Assembly (NCBI GenBank): GCA_002402325.1 | Contig: DHFQ01000113.1 | Location: forward strand, 1 to 6,216 | Origin: Candidatus Aminicenantes bacterium UBA4820 | GTDB lineage: Bacteria; Acidobacteriota; UBA4820 | DNA length: 6,216 nucleotides | Direction of reading: 5' to 3' | Made by a program: the position numbers and the translations under genes | The notes under the pieces: model-generated | The model's database searches: none | Told to the model about the DNA's origin: nothing | The model's input: the letters and a program-made list of their open reading frames with translations, nothing else | Shown: one piece after another, positions 1-5,845 of the stretch | Position numbering within the stretch: position 1 is the first letter of the stretch | Layout of the letters: each line of letters opens with the position of its first letter

Positions 1-18
1 TTGAAATAAATTCGTCAC

Positions 19-42
19 GGGGTCAGGTCTTGAATCTTGAAT
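19..42. repeat. Possible transposon-flank motif with a 7-bp tandem repeat
   Basis: The stretch begins with GGGGTCAGGTCTTGAAT (19-35) and contains CTTGAAT twice in a row (29-35 and 36-42). From memory, GGGGTCAGGTCTTG-type sequences often lie beside IS200-like or REP-associated tyrosine transposase genes in many bacterial genomes, so this may be the outer edge of such an element or a remnant of one. No transposase is encoded in the window and the left side is cut off, so the assignment is only a suggestion; the tandem repeat itself is seen directly. Confidence 0.25.
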
Positions 43-75
43 TTTCTTAAAACATCGCAGGCTACGCAAGCAAAT

Positions 76-151
76 CTCCTCCCCTTCCATGGGAGGCTGG
101 GAGGGGTTTCCATTCACTCCTCCCATCTCAGGGGAGGACGGGTGGGGTTTC
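76..151. repeat. Two direct copies of a 35-bp palindromic G/C-rich repeat
   Basis: Copies at 76-110 and 117-151 match at 28 of 35 positions without gaps. Each contains the same small inverted repeat: CCTCCC, a 7-base loop, then GGGAGG (78-96 and 119-137). Each ends in GGGGTTTC (103-110 and 144-151). The loop sequences differ while the stems are kept, the pattern expected of a REP-like dispersed palindromic element. The composition contrasts sharply with the A/T-rich genes downstream. The region is noncoding and upstream of the operon promoter, so it is not part of that transcript unless a further promoter lies to the left. Confidence 0.6.
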
Positions 152-196
152 AACTTGTAGGAAACCCCCTCTCATTCTCCCCCCGAAAGAGGGAAA
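144..196. repeat. Inverted repeat arm and probable degenerate third copy of the 35-bp element
   Basis: GGGGTTTC at 144-151 is followed after 9 bases by its exact reverse complement GAAACCCC at 161-168, a perfect 8-bp stem. Read on the minus strand, 161-196 resembles the 35-bp element at 76-110 and 117-151: it ends in GGGGTTTC and carries a G-rich run followed by a C-rich run in the same order. It is therefore probably a third, more diverged copy in the opposite orientation. The 8-bp stem is certain; the third-copy reading is inference from a by-eye alignment. Confidence 0.45.
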
Positions 197-250
197 GAAG
201 TCTTCTTTCCTGAAAAAGGGGAAATGGGTCTTCTTTCCTGAAAGGAGGGG
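191..250. repeat. 28-bp tandem repeat, two copies plus a decayed third
   Basis: Units at 191-218 and 219-246 match at 22 of 28 positions and share an exact 15-base core, TCTTCTTTCCTGAAA, at 201-215 and 229-243. A worn partial third unit seems to start at about 247 (GGGGATGGTTCTTCTCC). The first unit also contains a near-perfect palindrome, GGAAAGAAG, one T, CTTCTTTCC (192-210). The strands alternate purine-rich and pyrimidine-rich blocks. No coding potential is visible. The repeats end just upstream of the -35 region of the operon promoter. Confidence 0.6.
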
Positions 251-265
251 ATGGTTCTTCTCCTC

Positions 266-295
266 TTCCCCATTTTTAAACTTTTTTTGTATAAT
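266..295 (+). promoter_or_regulatory. Probable sigma-70-type promoter of the efflux operon
   Basis: A perfect -10 hexamer, TATAAT, lies at 290-295. The best -35 candidate is TTCCCC at 266-271 with an 18-base spacer, matching the TTGACA consensus at only three positions, so the -35 is weak. Transcription would start near 301-303, giving a leader of about 21 bases that holds just the ribosome binding site of the first gene. The A/T-rich spacer (ATTTTTAAACTTTTTTT) sits abruptly next to the G/C-rich repeats. No operator palindrome was recognised around the -10 box. Confidence 0.6.
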
Positions 296-312
296 ATCGT
301 AGTAAATCGTTT

Positions 313-318
313 AGGAGG
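313..318 (+). promoter_or_regulatory. Ribosome binding site of the TolC-family gene
   Basis: AGGAGG lies 5 bases upstream of the ATG at 324. It is a full consensus Shine-Dalgarno site and confirms that start, which also places a clean signal peptide at the N-terminus. Confidence 0.85.
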
Positions 319-323
319 TTATT

Positions 324-1871
324 ATGCAAAAGGTTTTTCTTTTTGTTGCTTTTACACTTCTTTTTTGGACAGGAATTTATGCAGAGTCCAATCCTAATGA
401 ACTTCAACTCTCTTTGAATGATGCACTTACCTATGCTATGCAGAACAATTTTGATATTAAGATTTCACGGGTTGATTTGAAGGTAAGCGACGCAAATCTA
501 TACGGTTCAAAAAGTATTTATGATCCGCTTCTATCATTCAATTGGGATGCATCTGTAAATAGAGAGCCAACGACGAATCTTTTGCAGGTTGGGGAGACCT
601 CTGTTTTTACATTGTATCAGTCAAGGCAGGATAGATATGATTTTTCACTGAGTCAGATGACGCCGTGGGGACAAAGTTTTTCTATGGATTTCAGTAATAT
701 AAGATCAAGAAACAATTCAAAATATTCATTTGTCAATCCAACATACAACTCCAGTCTAACTTTTGGCACTTCACTGCCACTTTTGAGAAATAGCGGGTAT
801 TTGAATACTAATAGGGCAATTTTAAAAGCAAAGATTGATAAGGATACAGCAAATTACACATTTAAAAGGAATTTAAGAGATTCGCTTATTTCAGTTGAAA
901 ATGCTTACTGGAATCTTACTTTTGCAAGGGAGCAATATCAGGTTACAAAAAAGTCTCTTGAAGTGGCAAAGGAGTTTCAAAAGGAGACGGCAAAGAGGAT
1001 TTCAGTTGGGACTCTTGCGCCAATTGAGCAGGTTTCCGCTGATGCTCAGGTTGCACAAAGGGAAGAGGAACTTATCTCCGCTGAAAATCAAATAACAATA
1101 AGCGAGGACATCCTTAAACTTTTGCTTGGAATAAAAAAGGATAGCGATGAGTGGAACAAAGCAATAATTACAACCGACCTTCCAAACATTGAGGTTCAAA
1201 ACTATAATGAGGAGGATTCAATTAAAGAGGCGATTGAGAAAAGAGAAGAGATAACTGAAATTAAAAATGAACTTGAGAAGAGCAGGATTGATACAAAAAC
1301 TGCAAAAACTAACCTTCTTCCTTCGCTCAACCTTAACGGGTCTTTAGCCTATGTTGGTTCAGCAGGAGACTATTTTAATAAATCAACCTATTTTGTTGAT
1401 CAAAATTTTAATGATTCATGGGATATGATCACAGGAAGGGATTACAAATCATGGAGTATTGGGCTTTATTTAACCGTTCCTGTGGGGAATAGGGCTCAAA
1501 AGTTTCAATACCAGAATTACAAATTAGCCGAAAACAAATATGAGATTGTGCTTGAGAAAACAAAACAAAGTATCATCAGTGAAGTTAGAAGTTCATACAG
1601 ACAATTGTTAAATAGTGAAAAAAGTATTGCCGCTGCCGAGGCAAACTTGAAACTTCAAAATGAAAAACTTGATGCAGAAAGAAAGAAGTTTGACAATGGT
1701 CTTTCAACCTCTTTCAATGTCCTTTCATATCAAAATGATGTTCTTTCCGCTGAATCATCCTATCTAAAGGCAAAAATTGACCATCAAACGGCGATTTCAA
1801 ACCTTGAAAAAGCAATTGGTAGATATCTTGATTTTAGAGGAATAGTTATTGAAGGAGGTGAAAATGAGTGA
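324..1871 (+). CDS. TolC-family outer-membrane efflux channel
   Basis: This 515-residue protein is the outer-membrane exit duct of the tripartite pump encoded by the operon. Residues 1-20 form a signal peptide: Lys3, a hydrophobic core, then a GIYA/ES cleavage site. No lipobox cysteine follows, so it is not a lipid-anchored OprM-type channel. Two outer-membrane efflux repeats follow. The first has the helix start LSLNDALTYAMQNN (about 29-42), a beta-strand region with LPLLRN (151-156), and long helices at about 160-270. The second starts near residue 297, with a strand region at about 330-395 and helices at about 396-500 ending in NLEKAIGRYLD. The two helix-strand-helix halves are the TolC architecture, and the length is slightly above that of E. 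coli TolC. The stop overlaps the start of the next gene by 8 bases. Family assignment is firm; the substrate is unknown. Confidence 0.93.
   Translation: MQKVFLFVAFTLLFWTGIYAESNPNELQLSLNDALTYAMQNNFDIKISRVDLKVSDANLYGSKSIYDPLLSFNWDASVNREPTTNLLQVGETSVFTLYQSRQDRYDFSLSQMTPWGQSFSMDFSNIRSRNNSKYSFVNPTYNSSLTFGTSLPLLRNSGYLNTNRAILKAKIDKDTANYTFKRNLRDSLISVENAYWNLTFAREQYQVTKKSLEVAKEFQKETAKRISVGTLAPIEQVSADAQVAQREEELISAENQITISEDILKLLLGIKKDSDEWNKAIITTDLPNIEVQNYNEEDSIKEAIEKREEITEIKNELEKSRIDTKTAKTNLLPSLNLNGSLAYVGSAGDYFNKSTYFVDQNFNDSWDMITGRDYKSWSIGLYLTVPVGNRAQKFQYQNYKLAENKYEIVLEKTKQSIISEVRSSYRQLLNSEKSIAAAEANLKLQNEKLDAERKKFDNGLSTSFNVLSYQNDVLSAESSYLKAKIDHQTAISNLEKAIGRYLDFRGIVIEGGENE
1853..1858 (+). promoter_or_regulatory. 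Ribosome binding site that sets the Yip1-family gene start
   Basis: AGGAGG within AAGGAGGTG lies 5 bases before ATG 1864 and inside the last codons of the TolC-family gene. An in-frame TTG at 1849 would place the Shine-Dalgarno sequence inside the coding region and has no site of its own, so ATG 1864 is the better start. The arrangement suggests translational coupling. Confidence 0.85.
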
Positions 1872-2616
1872 AGATGGTGGGGAGTTAATTGTCAATAATG
1901 AGAAAGAAGCGGGATTCTTTTCTTCATTAGGGCGCCTTTTCTTTGAACCATCAAAAAGTTTTCCAGTTTTTGTTGAAAAGAAATCGTGGGTGTGGTTTCC
2001 AATTGTTTTAATAAGTTTATTAACCTTCTTTTCAACCTACACCTTTTTTGAAAGGGTTGATAGAGAATCTTTCATAACGAATCAGTTGAATAAAAGCAAA
2101 TTTACTTCAAATATGTCTCAAGAACAGATAGACAAAGCGATCAATGATTTTAAAGAAACCAAAGGTGCTATTCGTGGACTTATCGCTATTCCATTTTATC
2201 TTGTTTGGCTTATACTTGCATCTTTAGTCTATTACCTCTGTTTTATGCTCCTTGGAGGAAATATAAATTTCTTAAATACACTCATTGTTGTCTTCTGGGC
2301 TGAAGTTGTTATTTCTTTAAAACAGTTGATTTCCATTTTTATAATGTTAATAAAAAAGGGAGAGGATTTAGTATCTCCAGAAAGTATAGTCTTATCAAGC
2401 GTTGGCTCTTTAATAGGCAGTGAAAAACTTTCACCGGCACTCTTTTCCCTTCTTTCTTCAATAGACATCTTTGCAATATGGAATTTGGTCCTTTTAACAA
2501 TAGGGCTTTCTTTGATTTCCAGGTTAAGTATAAAATATTCTGCCTTTTTGGTTTTTACGCTTTATATTTTAAAGGTCGCTATACAATGTGCCTTTGTCTT
2601 TTTCACGGTTCAATAA
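1864..2616 (+). CDS. Yip1-family polytopic membrane protein
   Basis: This 250-residue protein has a short cytoplasmic-looking N-terminus and about five hydrophobic helices, at roughly residues 42-61, 104-130, 137-163, 200-220 and 225-247. The N-terminal motif FFSSLGRLFFEPSKSFPVF (18-36) followed by a Trp-rich WVWFP entry into the first helix is typical of bacterial Yip1-domain proteins, which commonly begin with R-x-F-x-x-P-x-x-x-F before helix 1. A charged, probably extracytoplasmic segment lies at about 63-103. Bacterial Yip1 proteins have no well-established biochemical role; the eukaryotic relatives are membrane-trafficking proteins that bind Rab GTPases. Its place between channel and adaptor, with an 8-base overlap upstream and a 13-base gap downstream, implies co-expression with the pump. 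A role in assembly or membrane organisation is inference only. The family call rests on the motif and topology. Confidence 0.75.
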   Translation: MSEDGGELIVNNEKEAGFFSSLGRLFFEPSKSFPVFVEKKSWVWFPIVLISLLTFFSTYTFFERVDRESFITNQLNKSKFTSNMSQEQIDKAINDFKETKGAIRGLIAIPFYLVWLILASLVYYLCFMLLGGNINFLNTLIVVFWAEVVISLKQLISIFIMLIKKGEDLVSPESIVLSSVGSLIGSEKLSPALFSLLSSIDIFAIWNLVLLTIGLSLISRLSIKYSAFLVFTLYILKVAIQCAFVFFTVQ

Positions 2617-2622
2617 AAGGAG
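2617..2622 (+). promoter_or_regulatory. Ribosome binding site supporting a TTG start for the adaptor gene
   Basis: AAGGAG begins immediately after the stop codon of the Yip1-family gene and lies 7 bases before TTG 2630. The longer in-frame alternative, GTG 2588, lies inside the Yip1-family gene, shows no comparable site, and would add 14 residues of unlikely sequence ahead of the membrane anchor. Confidence 0.75.
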
Positions 2623-2629
2623 AATCCAG

Positions 2630-3844
2630 TTGAACAAAAAGAAAATAATGATAATTTCAGTCATAGTTTTAATCGTCTTAATTGCCCTATTTTCAATTTT
2701 TAAGAATTCAAAAAGTGAGGTTGAGGTTGAGGCACAAAAGGTTGTAAAGGGTAAGATAAGCCCAACTGTGAATGCGGATGGTGCAATTGCCGCAAAAGTT
2801 ACAGTGAACATCCAATCTCAAGTGATGGGAGAGATAATAAGCCTCCCTTTCAAAGAGGGCGATAAAGTGAAAAAGGGCGATCTTCTTGTTCAGATAAATC
2901 CTGATACCTATCAAAGGGATGTTGCCTCTGCTCAGGCTGCCCTTGATTCTGCAATTGTTGCGTTAAATCAAGCTCAGGTCAATTTTGAGAAGAAAAAAGT
3001 GGACTACGAAAGAATGGTAAAACTTTTTGATGAAAAAATTGCCTCACTTGATCAACTTGAGAACTCTAAACTGCTTTATGATCAGGCAATTTTACAAAAC
3101 AAACAGGCAAAGACGGGAGTAGATCAAGGGAAGGCATCTCTTGAGAGAGCAAAAGATTATCTGGCAAAGACGACTCTTTTATCCCCGATTGATGGTATTA
3201 TTACAGCGTTAAATGCAAAGGTAGGAGAGACTGCGATTATGGGAACTATGAACTTTTCAGGAACGGTAATCTTGACTGTTTCTGACCTCTCTGAAATCAT
3301 TACTGAAGTTCAGGTTGATGAGGCTGATTTTCAGCGGTTGAAGATGGGGCAAAAGACAGAGGTCATAATTGATGCTCTTGGTGGAAAAAAATATGAGGGA
3401 AAAGTTATTGAAATAGGTGCTTCAGCCCACTCTTCAACATTGGGAGTTCAAACTAATATTATGCAGTTTACAGTAAAAGTTGCTATAAACAATCCTGATG
3501 CTCAGTTGAAACCCGGAATGACAACAAGAGTTAAATTGTTTGCAGATGAAAAAGATAATATCCTGATTGTCCCGATAGGTGCCGTCAAATCTGAACTCAA
3601 AGAGGGAAATCAAGTGTATTACTGCCTTACCGAGGAAAAGGGAAAAGTAAAAAAGGTAACCGTGAAAACAGGGCTGTCAGATGACCTTAACATTGAAGTT
3701 TTAGAAGGACTTAAAGAGGGCGATGATGTTATCACTGGTCCCTATAGAGTTTTTAAGACACTCAAAGAAGGAGATAAAGTCAAAGTCAAAAAGGAGTTGA
3801 AGGGCAAAGAAAAAGGAACTGAAGTAAAGGTTGAAGTATCATAA
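2630..3844 (+). CDS. Periplasmic adaptor (membrane fusion) protein, MacA/HlyD type
   Basis: This 404-residue protein (TTG start) links the inner-membrane transporter to the TolC-like duct. Lys-rich residues 2-5 precede one membrane anchor (about 6-24), giving an N-in topology with the rest in the periplasm. Next come the first half of a lipoyl domain (about 57-92, with GEIISLPFKEGDKVKKGDLL), a coiled-coil hairpin rich in Ala, Gln and Lys (about 93-178), and the second lipoyl half with LLSPIDGIITALNAKVGE (183-200). A beta-barrel domain (about 210-305, with LKPGMTTRVKLF at 293-304) and a membrane-proximal domain (about 310-395) follow. The C-terminus is a Lys/Glu-rich tail. The segment GVQTNIMQFTVKV is typical of adaptors paired with MacB-like permeases. 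The next gene starts directly after its stop. MacA-like is the best reading; HlyD-superfamily membership is certain. Confidence 0.92.
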   Translation: MNKKKIMIISVIVLIVLIALFSIFKNSKSEVEVEAQKVVKGKISPTVNADGAIAAKVTVNIQSQVMGEIISLPFKEGDKVKKGDLLVQINPDTYQRDVASAQAALDSAIVALNQAQVNFEKKKVDYERMVKLFDEKIASLDQLENSKLLYDQAILQNKQAKTGVDQGKASLERAKDYLAKTTLLSPIDGIITALNAKVGETAIMGTMNFSGTVILTVSDLSEIITEVQVDEADFQRLKMGQKTEVIIDALGGKKYEGKVIEIGASAHSSTLGVQTNIMQFTVKVAINNPDAQLKPGMTTRVKLFADEKDNILIVPIGAVKSELKEGNQVYYCLTEEKGKVKKVTVKTGLSDDLNIEVLEGLKEGDDVITGPYRVFKTLKEGDKVKVKKELKGKEKGTEVKVEVS

Positions 3845-4543
3845 ATGGCAGACACTCTCATTGAAGTAAATTGCATTACAAAAGATTATGAAATGGGGAG
3901 TGCGGGAGTTTTTAAGGCACTCAAAGGAATAAGTTTAAAGGTTGAAAAAGGAGAATTTGTTGCAATAATGGGAGCATCTGGCTCGGGAAAGTCAACTCTT
4001 CTCCATATTCTTGGATGTCTTGATACCCCAACATCGGGAAGTTACCATCTTGAAGGAGTTCCGGTTCATACGCTTTCTCCTGATTCTCTTGCTGAAGTGC
4101 GAAATAGTAAAATAGGTTTTGTTTTTCAAAGTTTCTATCTTCTTCCAAGGGCAAATGCTCTTGAGAATGTTGAACTTCCTTTAATTTATGCAAAAATCCC
4201 CCCTTCTGTGAGAAAAAGAAGGGCTATGGAGGCAATTTCATTTCTTGGGCTTCAAGACCATATTAACCACCTTCCAAATCAACTATCGGGAGGACAAAGA
4301 CAACAGATAGCCATCGCAAGGGCGCTTGTGAACAATCCAAGTTTAATTATGGCTGATGAACCGACGGGAAATCTTGATAGCGTAACATCACAAAGGATTA
4401 TGGAACTTTTAAAGCAGCTTAATGACTTTGGAAATACTCTTATATTAGTTACTCACGAACCCGACATTGCGGCGTATGCAAAGCGATTAATAAAAATTAA
4501 AGACGGACTCATCATATCCGATGAGATTATGAAAAGAGGTTAA
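3845..4543 (+). CDS. ABC transporter ATP-binding protein, MacB/LolD type
   Basis: This 232-residue cytoplasmic ATPase powers the pump. All nucleotide-binding motifs are intact: Walker A GASGSGKST (43-51), Q-loop Gln95 in FVFQSFYLLP, signature LSGGQ (147-151) followed by RQQIAIARAL, Walker B LIMADEP (167-173) with catalytic Glu172, D-loop GNLDS (175-179) and H-loop His204 in LVTHEP. The FQSFYLLP-x-x-x-A-x-x-N-V-x-L-P-L pattern and the length are those of the LolD/MacB/FtsE branch (ABC 3-component type), not of importer or drug-exporter ATPases. The ATG abuts the upstream stop with no gap. Only a weak AAAGG lies 14 bases upstream, so translation is probably coupled to the adaptor gene. In E. 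coli MacB this domain is fused to the permease; here it is separate. LolD itself is unlikely because the neighbours are an adaptor and a TolC-like channel. Confidence 0.95.
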   Translation: MADTLIEVNCITKDYEMGSAGVFKALKGISLKVEKGEFVAIMGASGSGKSTLLHILGCLDTPTSGSYHLEGVPVHTLSPDSLAEVRNSKIGFVFQSFYLLPRANALENVELPLIYAKIPPSVRKRRAMEAISFLGLQDHINHLPNQLSGGQRQQIAIARALVNNPSLIMADEPTGNLDSVTSQRIMELLKQLNDFGNTLILVTHEPDIAAYAKRLIKIKDGLIISDEIMKRG

Positions 4544-4544
4544 A

Positions 4545-5825
4545 ATGGCTTCATCCTCATTAAAGAAAGAGGAAGTCTACGGTTTATGGGGAACTTTTGT
4601 TGAACTTTTGAAGGTATCACTTCGAGCGATTACGGCAAGCAAGATGAGGTCATTTCTTACCGTTCTTGGCATAATCATAGGAGTTCTCGCCGTTGTTACC
4701 GTTCTTTCAATAATTCAGGGAATTTTCAGTTCATTCTTTGCAGAGTTTGAAACTATGGGCTCGGACACGATGTTCATAAGACCAAATTATGAAATGTTTA
4801 AAAGCCATTCTGAAGGAATAAGAAGATTAAAGATGACTTATGAGGATGCACTTTCAGTTGAGCAAAATGTCTCTGATGTAAAGGAGGTTGCCCCCTTTCT
4901 TATGAGTTCAGATCAGATTTCTTATAGAGGGAAAAAGGATTCCACTCAAATAATTGGAACCACAGAAAAATACCTTTCTATAAATAATCTTGGTCTTGAC
5001 AATGGAAGATTTCTCTCACCCGTAGATGTTTTGACAAGAAGAAAAGTTTGTGTAATTGGAAGAGACATAATTGATAAACTTGCCCTTCCCGAACAATGTT
5101 TAGGGGAGGAGATTCAAATAGGTAGAGGAACTTACATTATTATCGGGATTCAGGAAAAAAGGGGAGGGTCATTTGGGCAAAGTCAGGATGATATTATTTA
5201 CATCCCGCTTACCGCGGGAATACAACAATACGGAATAGCGGTTTCAAATCAGGTTTTTATGGTTGTAAAGGTTAAAGATGTAAAGAAAATGGATGATAGC
5301 GTTGATAGGATTTCCTCACAGTTGAGAAAACAACACGGACTTAAGTTTGGGCAGGAGGATGATTTCAAGATTTTCACGATGGAACAGTTAAGAACGATGA
5401 TAAAGCAGTTCACCTCTATATCAACAATGGTGATAACTGCAATAGTTTCAATAACACTAATTGTTGGTGGTATAGGAATAATGAATATAATGCTCGTTTC
5501 TGTTACGGAAAGGACGAGAGAAATTGGAATAAGAATGGCAGTTGGTGCAAAAAGTAAGCACATTTTGTATCAATTTTTGCTTGAATCTGTTACTCTTTCA
5601 ACACTTGGTGGGATTATTGGGGTTATTTGTGGATGGGGATTATCCCATCTTATTGTATTTATTTTAAGGAAAAGTGTATCCGAAACTTTTCCCGGTGCCT
5701 ATATTCCATTTTGGATTGTCCTTTTAAGTCTTGCTTTTGCAGCACTCACTGGAGCAGTTTTTGGAGTTTATCCTGCGTACAAGGCATCAAAACTTGATCC
5801 AATTGAAGCCTTAAGGTATGAATAA
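4545..5825 (+). CDS. MacB/FtsX-type ABC transporter permease
   Basis: This 426-residue inner-membrane permease pairs with the ATPase encoded one base upstream. An amphipathic N-terminus with SLRAITASKMRSFLTVLGIIIG leads into helix 1 (about 36-62). A large periplasmic MacB core domain (about 63-288) follows, including the GTTEKYLSINNLGLDNGRFL segment (138-157). Helices 2-4 lie at about 293-318, 350-373 and 388-410. The cytoplasmic coupling motif ERTREIGIRMAVGA (322-335) and the ending PAYKASKLDPIEALRYE (410-426) are diagnostic of MacB permeases. One long extracytoplasmic domain and four helices match the mechanotransmission (type VII) fold, in which ATP hydrolysis drives periplasmic movements rather than transport through the membrane. 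AAGAGG ends 5 bases before the ATG. The family assignment is firm; macrolide, peptide, lipid or lipoprotein substrates cannot be told apart. Confidence 0.95.
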   Translation: MASSSLKKEEVYGLWGTFVELLKVSLRAITASKMRSFLTVLGIIIGVLAVVTVLSIIQGIFSSFFAEFETMGSDTMFIRPNYEMFKSHSEGIRRLKMTYEDALSVEQNVSDVKEVAPFLMSSDQISYRGKKDSTQIIGTTEKYLSINNLGLDNGRFLSPVDVLTRRKVCVIGRDIIDKLALPEQCLGEEIQIGRGTYIIIGIQEKRGGSFGQSQDDIIYIPLTAGIQQYGIAVSNQVFMVVKVKDVKKMDDSVDRISSQLRKQHGLKFGQEDDFKIFTMEQLRTMIKQFTSISTMVITAIVSITLIVGGIGIMNIMLVSVTERTREIGIRMAVGAKSKHILYQFLLESVTLSTLGGIIGVICGWGLSHLIVFILRKSVSETFPGAYIPFWIVLLSLAFAALTGAVFGVYPAYKASKLDPIEALRYE

Positions 5826-5845
5826 AAATATAAAACACCTCTAAT

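Noticed and set aside
191..250. Regular repeat of about 28 bp, the size of a CRISPR repeat
   Set aside because: The units are directly adjacent with no spacers, only two good copies exist, and no cas genes are present.
76..250. Structured leader RNA or riboswitch controlling the pump
   Set aside because: The whole repeat region lies upstream of the likely transcription start near 301-303, and no known riboswitch core was recognised.
247..288. Possible intrinsic terminator for an upstream gene: GGGGA (247-251) and TCCCC (267-271) followed by T-runs
   Set aside because: The stem is only 5 bp with a 15-base loop, the T-run is interrupted, and no upstream gene is visible. The T-rich stretch is better explained as promoter spacer.
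1849..1863. Upstream TTG start adding five residues to the Yip1-family protein
   Set aside because: It would put the strong Shine-Dalgarno sequence inside the gene and has none of its own; ATG 1864 is correctly spaced.
3921..4193. 90-codon minus-strand open frame inside the ATPase gene
   Set aside because: It covers the Walker A to Q-loop region of an intact ATPase on the other strand and has no recognisable motif.
3845..4543. ATPase read as LolD of the lipoprotein-release system
   Set aside because: The neighbours are a MacA-like adaptor, a single MacB-type permease and a TolC-like channel; no LolC/LolE pair is present, so a MacB-type role fits better.
5249..5563. 104-codon open frame on the minus strand inside the permease gene
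   Set aside because: It lies antisense to a well-conserved permease region, is Ile/Thr-rich low-complexity sequence from reversed codons, and has no recognisable domain.
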